Positions 14,634 to 20,230 of a stretch of DNA of 22,215 bases are shown piece by piece (position 1 is the first letter of the stretch; each line of letters begins with the position of its first letter). The stretch is from Cytophagaceae bacterium UBA6715 (GTDB taxonomy: Bacteria > Bacteroidota > Bacteroidia > Cytophagales > Spirosomataceae): positions 21,748 to 43,962 of the forward strand of contig DKIP01000058.1 of assembly GCA_002454335.1 (NCBI GenBank), given 5' to 3'. The position numbers and the translations under genes were made by a program. The notes beneath the pieces were generated by a model. The model worked only from the letters and a program-made list of their open reading frames with translations. It searched no databases and had not been told where the DNA came from.

Positions 14634-15263
14634 ATGAAAGAATATAAAAAACTATTGCTAAGTAACAAGGCTTGGGCCGCAGAACGCCTGGAGCTGGACG
14701 CTACCTATTTTGACAACTTATCAAAAGAACAAAACCCCTTATTTCTTTGGATTGGTTGTGCGGATAGCCGAGTACCTGCTGAAGAAATCACACATGCGGA
14801 CCCGGGGGACATTTTTGTTCACCGCAATGTGGCTAACATGGTTGTTCACACGGACATCAATTTATTGTCGGTATTGCAGTATGCTGTCGAGGTGTTAGAA
14901 GTCAAACATATTATTGTTTGTGGACATTACAATTGTGGCGGGGTCAAAGCCGCCATGACAAATCATGACTTTGGCTTGATCAACAAATGGCTTCGAAACA
15001 TTAAAGAGGTTTATGAGAAACATTTCACTGAGCTCCACAACATTGATGATGAACAATTGCGCTTTAATAAATTAGTAGAACTCAATGTGGCAGAACAAAT
15101 TCAAAATTTGGCCAAAACAACCATCGTACAGAAGGCTTGGCAAAAACGCCAATTCCCGCATCTCCATGGCTGGGTATTCGATATCCACCATGGGCAAATC
15201 AAGGAAGTATTAAATATCAATGCGGGCGAATGGACAAGTCCCGTCTTTCATTACGACTTTTAA
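14634..15263 (+). CDS. Beta-class carbonic anhydrase
   Basis: Zinc enzyme of 209 residues that interconverts CO2 and bicarbonate in the cytoplasm. The zinc ligands are Cys42 in GCADSRVPAE, and His98 and Cys101 in CGHYNCGGVKAA; the catalytic Asp44-Arg46 dyad is present. FVHRNVANMV (61-70) is the other conserved block. The length and motifs match the Can/CynT-like beta clade. The start ATG lies one base after the SulP stop, so translation is almost certainly coupled, and the enzyme would supply or consume the anion moved by SulP. No cyanase gene is nearby, so a CynT role in cyanate metabolism is unlikely. A hairpin at 15279-15311 follows. Confidence 0.96.
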   Translation: MKEYKKLLLSNKAWAAERLELDATYFDNLSKEQNPLFLWIGCADSRVPAEEITHADPGDIFVHRNVANMVVHTDINLLSVLQYAVEVLEVKHIIVCGHYNCGGVKAAMTNHDFGLINKWLRNIKEVYEKHFTELHNIDDEQLRFNKLVELNVAEQIQNLAKTTIVQKAWQKRQFPHLHGWVFDIHHGQIKEVLNINAGEWTSPVFHYDF

Positions 15264-15278
15264 CGAATCCTCTTGTTT

Positions 15279-15311
15279 AGCTTTGGCAATCTTTTGAGGT
15301 TTGCCAAAGCT
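15279..15311. terminator. Hairpin between convergent carbonic anhydrase and aspS genes
   Basis: The arms agctttggcaa (15279-15289) and ttgccaaagct (15301-15311) are perfect 11-base complements around an 11-base loop. The stem can extend outward through GT/AC (15275-15276 with 15312-15313) and CCTC/GAGG (15269-15272 with 15314-15317), with small bulges. It lies 16 bases after the carbonic anhydrase stop and 34 bases beyond the aspS stop, and so could end both transcripts. Neither side has a run of T, so it is not a classical U-tract terminator. A small second inverted repeat, ttagcg-t-cgctaa, sits at 15329-15341. Confidence 0.65.
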
Positions 15312-15344
15312 ACGAGGGAAATTAAACATTAGCGTCGCTAAAAC

Positions 15345-17108
15345 TTATAAATTCGTTTTAATTTTTAACTCATCCAGTTGAGCTTGCGCCAATGGAGAGG
15401 GTGAATCAATCATTACATCGCGACCCGCATTGTTTTTAGGGAAGGCAATGTAATCGCGTATCGATTCCGTTCCACCAAACAATGAACAAAGTCGGTCAAA
15501 TCCAAACGCCAAACCACCATGAGGCGGGGCTCCATATTCAAACGCATCTAGTAAGAAACCGAATTGTGCCTTTGCTTCGTCCTCGCTAAATCCGAGTACA
15601 TTAAACATTTTCGACTGCAAATCTTTTTGAAAGATACGGATAGAGCCTCCGCCCACTTCCACTCCATTCACGACCAAATCGTATGCATTCGCACGAACTT
15701 TACCTAGGTCACCCGCTTCCATCAAAGCGATATCCTCAGGCTTCGGGCTTGTAAATGGATGGTGCATCGCAAACCAACGGTCCTCTTCTTCACTGTATTC
15801 TAATAATGGAAAATCAACCACCCAATGCACTTTATAATTATTCGGATCACGCAGTCCCATGCGCGTTCCCATTTCAAGACGAAGCTCATTTAATTGCTTT
15901 CGCACCTTATCTCCATCACCTGACAACACCAAAATCAAATCTCCCGGTTCCGCTTTGAATGCCGAAGCCCAAGTGGCTAAATCAGATTCTGAATAGAATT
16001 TATCAACCGAAGATTTCACCACACCATCCGGCTGAACGCGAGCATAAATTAATCCTTTTGCCCCAATTTGTGGCCGACGTACAAAATCGGTCAATTCATC
16101 CAATTGCTTACGAGTATATTCTGCTGCTCCTTTCACACAAATCCCAACAACTGTATTCGCAGCATCGAAGACCTGAAAATCTTTTCCTGAAGTCAAGTCT
16201 ATCCCCTCACCTTTCAGCTCCACAAATTTCATATCAAAACGAATATCCGGCTTATCCGAACCATAATATTTCATCGCATCTGCATACGTCATGCGAGGAA
16301 CTTCGCCGATATCCAAACCTTTGACCGTCGAGAACAAATGACGAATCAAGCCTTCAAACATGTTCAAGATGTCCTCTTGCTCTACAAATGACATTTCACA
16401 GTCAATCTGTGTAAACTCTGGCTGGCGATCCGCGCGTAAATCCTCATCACGGAAACACTTTACGATTTGATAATAACGATCAAATCCCGAAACCATCAAC
16501 AATTGCTTGAAGGTTTGTGGCGATTGCGGCAACGCATAAAATTCTCCTGGATTCATGCGAGATGGCACAACGAAATCACGCGCCCCTTCCGGCGTTGATT
16601 TTATTAACACGGGTGTCTCGACCTCAATAAAATCTTGCTTATCTAAATAATTACGCACTTCACGACCTACTTGGTGACGCAAACGAAGGCTCTCTCGAAT
16701 CGGGTTACGACGTAAATCCAAGTAACGATATTTCATGCGAATATCATCGCCACCATCTGTCTCATCTTCAATCAAAAATGGAGGTAATTTGGCAGGATTT
16801 AAAATCCGTAAATTGCTCACCTTAATCTCTACATCTCCCGTAGGCAACTTATCATTCTTTGCTAAACGCTCCACTACCACACCTTCTGCAGCGACAACAA
16901 ACTCCCGACCCAAGCCACGGGCTAACGTCAAGGCCGACGGATCTGATTTCCCTTCTTCCAACATTAATTGGGTGATGCCATAGCGATCGCGCAAGTCGAT
17001 CCATAACATACCTCCTTTATCACGTGTTTTTTGAACCCAACCACATAAAGTGACTGTTTGGCCCACGTGTTCCATTCTCAATTCGCCGTTCGTGTGTGTA
17101 CGTAACAT
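15345..17108 (-). CDS. aspS: Aspartyl-tRNA synthetase
   Basis: Class IIb synthetase of 587 residues, the usual bacterial length, charging tRNA(Asp) in the cytoplasm. An OB-fold anticodon-binding domain (about 1-105; LCGWVQKTRDKGG) is followed by the catalytic core, with flipping-loop STPEGARDF (171-179), motif 2 FRDEDLRADRQPEFTQID (219-236) and motif 3 GLAFGFDRL (532-540). The bacterial GAD insertion lies at about 290-420. QSPQTFKQLL is the conserved aspartate-site segment. Whether it also charges tRNA(Asn) cannot be decided here: position 31 is Lys in RDKGG, rather than the His of the RDHGG form I associate with non-discriminating enzymes. It is transcribed alone from a -7 element at 17130-17137, divergent from the desaturase gene. 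Confidence 0.97.
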   Translation of the reverse strand: MLRTHTNGELRMEHVGQTVTLCGWVQKTRDKGGMLWIDLRDRYGITQLMLEEGKSDPSALTLARGLGREFVVAAEGVVVERLAKNDKLPTGDVEIKVSNLRILNPAKLPPFLIEDETDGGDDIRMKYRYLDLRRNPIRESLRLRHQVGREVRNYLDKQDFIEVETPVLIKSTPEGARDFVVPSRMNPGEFYALPQSPQTFKQLLMVSGFDRYYQIVKCFRDEDLRADRQPEFTQIDCEMSFVEQEDILNMFEGLIRHLFSTVKGLDIGEVPRMTYADAMKYYGSDKPDIRFDMKFVELKGEGIDLTSGKDFQVFDAANTVVGICVKGAAEYTRKQLDELTDFVRRPQIGAKGLIYARVQPDGVVKSSVDKFYSESDLATWASAFKAEPGDLILVLSGDGDKVRKQLNELRLEMGTRMGLRDPNNYKVHWVVDFPLLEYSEEEDRWFAMHHPFTSPKPEDIALMEAGDLGKVRANAYDLVVNGVEVGGGSIRIFQKDLQSKMFNVLGFSEDEAKAQFGFLLDAFEYGAPPHGGLAFGFDRLCSLFGGTESIRDYIAFPKNNAGRDVMIDSPSPLAQAQLDELKIKTNL

Positions 17109-17129
17109 AGTTTATTATAAAAATTCGTG

Positions 17130-17137
17130 CAAAATTA
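17130..17137 (-). promoter_or_regulatory. Bacteroidota -7 promoter element for aspS
   Basis: The minus strand reads TAATTTTG followed by CA, an exact TAnnTTTG match, 22 bases upstream of the aspS ATG. The leader would be about 15 bases. No confident -33 element is visible, although the region upstream is T-rich. Confidence 0.55.
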
Positions 17138-17206
17138 CAGAAAAGAGTATGTAGTGTAAAACATTTACCCGTTTATTCTTATTTAGTTAATTTCACAAGA
17201 AATTAA

Positions 17207-18682
17207 ATGAGCATGTCAACAGTCGGAATTGTCGGATCAGGTATCGGAGGAATTGCATTCGCGATTCGTATGCAATTAATGGGGCATGCGGTAACGGTAT
17301 TCGAAGCGAATGAGCGGCCCGGGGGGAAGTTGGGACTTCTAGAAGTACAAGGTTACCGTTTCGATACTGGGCCTTCTTTATTTACCATGCCGTTATTGGT
17401 GGATGAATTATTCCATCTGGCTGGGAAAAATCCCCGAGACTATTTTAATTATGAACGTTTACCTGAGATTTGCCGTTATTTTTGGGATGATCAAACACGC
17501 TTAAAGACTGTTGAGGATCCTGCAGAGACAGCGTCAATGATGGCGGATGCCTTACAAGAGGATGCCGCAACCATCTACCGCTACATAAAAGAGGCAGGTG
17601 AAAAATATAACATTGTTAGTGATTTATTTTTGGATGATTCCCTGCACAAATTGCGAACTTGGACGAGCAAAAAAGCGCTACACGGTTATGCCAATTTGCA
17701 TAAACTAGGGCTGTTTCAGACTATGCACCAAGCGCATAAATCGAAGTTCAAGAACCCCAAAACAGTTCAATTGTTCGATCGGTATGCTACCTACAACGGC
17801 TCAGACCCCTATCAAACACCTGCGACACTTTCCATTATTCCGCATTTAGAATACAACCTAGGAGCCTATTTTCCGAAAGGTGGCATGATTGAAATTCCGA
17901 ATGCATTAGTTCGATTAGCACAGGACTTGGGTGTTCGATTTCACTTGAATGAAGCTGTCGAAAAAATTCGAACATCGGGCAACATCGCCAATGGAATTAT
18001 AACTAAAAAAGCTTCCTATGATTTTGATTTCGTGGCGAGCAACGCGGATATCCGCCCGAGTTACCAGCAGTTATTACCCGAAAATCTTCGTCCAAATAAG
18101 TTACTTAATCAACCCAAATCAAGCTCGGGAATTATCTTTTATTGGGGGGTTAACCGTGTATTTGACGAATTAGGAGTTCACAACATCTTTTTTTCAAAGG
18201 ATTATCGCGCTGAATTTGATGCGATTTTCAAACAAGCAAACCTGTTCGACGACCCAACCGTCTATGTCCACATTTCGAGTAAAGTTGAATCCAACGATGC
18301 CCCGAAAGGCTGTGAAAATTGGTTTGTCTTAATCAATGCCCCCGCAAATTCTGGGCAAGATTGGGATGCATTAATTAAGGAATGTAGAGCAAATGTGATT
18401 CATAAAATCAATCGGGTTTTGGGAATAAATTTGGATGAACACCTCGTTGCAGAGGACTATTTAGACCCGCGGCGCATTGAATCCCGCACCTCTTCAGCAG
18501 GAGGCGCATTGTATGGAAACTCTTCCAACAACAAATTTGCGGCCTTTTTGCGCCATCCGAATTACCGGTCCGCCATCAAAAACTTGTATTGGATAGGTGG
18601 CAGCGTTCATCCGGGAGGAGGAATTCCACTCTGCTTAAGTTCGGCAAAAATTGCCGCCAAGCTTTTTCAAGAAAATGCTTAA
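17207..18682 (+). CDS. crtD: CrtD-like carotenoid desaturase (phytoene desaturase family)
   Basis: FAD-dependent amine-oxidase-fold enzyme of 491 residues. The dinucleotide motif VGIVGSGIGGIAFA (6-19) is followed by the ERPGGKLGLLEVQGYRFDTGPSLFTMP block of the CrtI family, and the C-terminal CrtI signature WIGGSVHPGGGIPLCLSSAK (461-480) is intact. PHLEYNLGAYFPKGGM resembles Bacteroidota enzymes that introduce the 3,4 double bond in 1-hydroxycarotenoids (CrtD), on the route to flexixanthin or saproxanthin-type pigments. That subgroup call is from recognition and is less sure than the family. No other carotenoid gene lies nearby, so it is outside a crt cluster. The start could be either ATG at 17207 or 17213. 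The 98-base upstream gap has only an imperfect -7 match (TAATTTCA). Confidence 0.8.
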   Translation: MSMSTVGIVGSGIGGIAFAIRMQLMGHAVTVFEANERPGGKLGLLEVQGYRFDTGPSLFTMPLLVDELFHLAGKNPRDYFNYERLPEICRYFWDDQTRLKTVEDPAETASMMADALQEDAATIYRYIKEAGEKYNIVSDLFLDDSLHKLRTWTSKKALHGYANLHKLGLFQTMHQAHKSKFKNPKTVQLFDRYATYNGSDPYQTPATLSIIPHLEYNLGAYFPKGGMIEIPNALVRLAQDLGVRFHLNEAVEKIRTSGNIANGIITKKASYDFDFVASNADIRPSYQQLLPENLRPNKLLNQPKSSSGIIFYWGVNRVFDELGVHNIFFSKDYRAEFDAIFKQANLFDDPTVYVHISSKVESNDAPKGCENWFVLINAPANSGQDWDALIKECRANVIHKINRVLGINLDEHLVAEDYLDPRRIESRTSSAGGALYGNSSNNKFAAFLRHPNYRSAIKNLYWIGGSVHPGGGIPLCLSSAKIAAKLFQENA

Positions 18683-18705
18683 TTTCGTGTGAAAATTAAA
18701 TAAAC

Positions 18706-19179
18706 ATGATTCAAAGACCACAAACAATCTTCTTAAGCCTCGTTTTAGTTGCCAATTGCCTCGTCTCACTCGGCTGGAGTATTTGGGCAAAAGTTGGGCA
18801 GGCAGGCCAAAAAGCCGAATTATATTTCAATGAGTGGACGCTGACGGAAGCCGGGAAAACGACATCCACAAGCGCAATGGCCATTGTACTTTTATTGACC
18901 TTATCGACCATCGTCACTTTAATTACCATCTTCTCATTCAAAAATCGTATCCGCCAAATGTTATTGGGGCTAATCAATTCGCTTTTGTTAGCAGGCGCGA
19001 TGGGGTATTCGTTCTGGGTAATTTTCAAAGAGGCGATGCCTAGCTTTGAACCAGAAGCACAAGGAAAATATGGTTATGGATTCTATGCCATGGTCGTGGC
19101 ATTATTAGCCAACATGATCGCAAATCGATTAATTCGTAAAGATGAGATGCTGGTGCAGTCCTCAAACCGCATGCGCTAA
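18706..19179 (+). CDS. DUF4293 integral membrane protein
   Basis: Protein of 157 residues with four predicted membrane helices (about 6-27, 55-77, 83-107, 123-141) and a short polar loop at 28-54. The opening MIQRPQT and the ending NRLIRKDEMLVQSSNRMR, together with YGYGFY before helix four, are characteristic of DUF4293, a family essentially restricted to Bacteroidota with no assigned function. The positive C-terminal tail suggests the end is cytoplasmic. It follows the desaturase gene by 23 bases on the same strand, so they may share a transcript, but I know of no functional link. Its stop is three bases from that of the convergent isomerase gene. Confidence 0.88.
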   Translation: MIQRPQTIFLSLVLVANCLVSLGWSIWAKVGQAGQKAELYFNEWTLTEAGKTTSTSAMAIVLLLTLSTIVTLITIFSFKNRIRQMLLGLINSLLLAGAMGYSFWVIFKEAMPSFEPEAQGKYGYGFYAMVVALLANMIANRLIRKDEMLVQSSNRMR

Positions 19180-19182
19180 AAT

Positions 19183-20151
19183 TTAAACGATACCCTCTTT
19201 CAAAAGGTCGTGAAGATGAACAAATCCCACGGCCTTTTTATTTTCTGTTACAACCAATTGAGTAATATTCAACGATTGCATAATGGCCAACGCCTCCGTA
19301 GCAAATGCATCCGCCTCAATGGTTTTAGGGGTCCGATTCATCATCTCGGCCAATTGGATTTCAGACCAGTTAGCGTGTTTTTCTAGCATCCGACGAACGT
19401 CACCATCGGTAATTATACCAACAAGTTGATTATTATCTCCTACAACAGCTGTCGCTCCCAGTCGCTTCGAACTAATTTCGTGGATTGCTTCTTGAATACT
19501 CGCATTGGGCGTAATAACTGGAAATTCGTGCTGCGGATAGATATCACTAACCTTCAAATACATGCGTTTCCCTAATGCGCCACCCGGATGGTATTTAGCA
19601 AAATCCTGTGCGGTAAAACCTTTGCATTCCAATAAGCAAACGGCCAATGCATCGCCCAAAGCAAGTGCGACCGTCGTGGAAGTTGTAGGAGCTAAATTCA
19701 TCAAATCAGCCTCTTGCTCTGCCAATGCGTGCAAGATAAAATCCGCTTGTTGGCCTAAATAAGACTGTTTGTTAGAAACCATCGCAATCAAAGTAACGCC
19801 CGTTCGCTTGATCAGTGGAACCAAAACCTTAATCTCCGGTGTGTCCCCTGATTTGGAAATACAAATCACAGCATCACCCGCCTGAATCATTCCCAAATCT
19901 CCATGAATCGCATCCGCAGCGTGCATGAATAATGCCGGAGTTCCGGTAGAATTCATCGTCGCTACTATTTTTTGGGCGATAATCGCCGACTTCCCGATTC
20001 CGGTAAAAACGATGCGACCTTTGCTAGCAAGCAAATGTTCTACACAGGCTTCAAATTCGGAATCTATTCCATCGCTAACGCGAAGAATTGCCTCGGCTTC
20101 TTGGCTTAAAACTTTTTTTGCTGTGCTTTGGATATTTTTGTTTAATTTCAA
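19183..20151 (-). CDS. kdsD: D-arabinose-5-phosphate isomerase (KdsD/KpsF/GutQ family)
   Basis: Sugar-phosphate isomerase of 322 residues from the start chosen here, converting ribulose 5-phosphate to arabinose 5-phosphate for Kdo and LPS core synthesis. A SIS domain (about 40-175) shows GIGKSAIIAQKI with Lys54, NSTGTPALFMHAADAIHGDLG, ISKSGDTPEI and NLAPTTSTTVALALGDALA; His188 of YHPGG follows; two CBS domains end the protein (about 203-257 and 268-322). The frame is open to a GTG at 20211, but a -7 element (20176-20183) lies inside that extension, and the extension (FQLLGKIWLSLRV) is not part of the family. I therefore place the start at TTG 20151, giving MKLNKNIQSTAKKVL. It is divergent from recQ, a neighbourhood I recall as common in Bacteroidota. 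Confidence 0.93.
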   Translation of the reverse strand: MKLNKNIQSTAKKVLSQEAEAILRVSDGIDSEFEACVEHLLASKGRIVFTGIGKSAIIAQKIVATMNSTGTPALFMHAADAIHGDLGMIQAGDAVICISKSGDTPEIKVLVPLIKRTGVTLIAMVSNKQSYLGQQADFILHALAEQEADLMNLAPTTSTTVALALGDALAVCLLECKGFTAQDFAKYHPGGALGKRMYLKVSDIYPQHEFPVITPNASIQEAIHEISSKRLGATAVVGDNNQLVGIITDGDVRRMLEKHANWSEIQLAEMMNRTPKTIEADAFATEALAIMQSLNITQLVVTENKKAVGFVHLHDLLKEGIV

Positions 20152-20175
20152 TGTTAGTAAGAATTTGGAGACCCG

Positions 20176-20183
20176 CAAAGATA
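20176..20183 (-). promoter_or_regulatory. Bacteroidota -7 promoter element for kdsD
   Basis: The minus strand reads TATCTTTG followed by CG, an exact TAnnTTTG match. Transcription from about 20169 leaves a leader of about 18 bases before the TTG at 20151 and excludes the GTG at 20211 as the start. Confidence 0.5.
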
Positions 20184-20230
20184 ACCAAATCTTACCCAAT
20201 AACTGAAACACTTACGCCACGATAAAAATT

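Noticed and set aside
15755..16324. Two consecutive plus-strand frames (67 and 121 codons) opposite aspS.
   Set aside because: They are antisense to conserved synthetase sequence, and their composition is that expected from complementing it.
18683..18705. A promoter (TAATTTCG) for the DUF4293 gene at the crtD stop.
   Set aside because: There is one mismatch to the consensus and the 23-base gap also fits co-transcription; the evidence is too thin.
19925..20206. Plus-strand frame of 93 codons opposite the isomerase, ending just before recQ.
   Set aside because: It is antisense to the conserved SIS domain, with no family resemblance.
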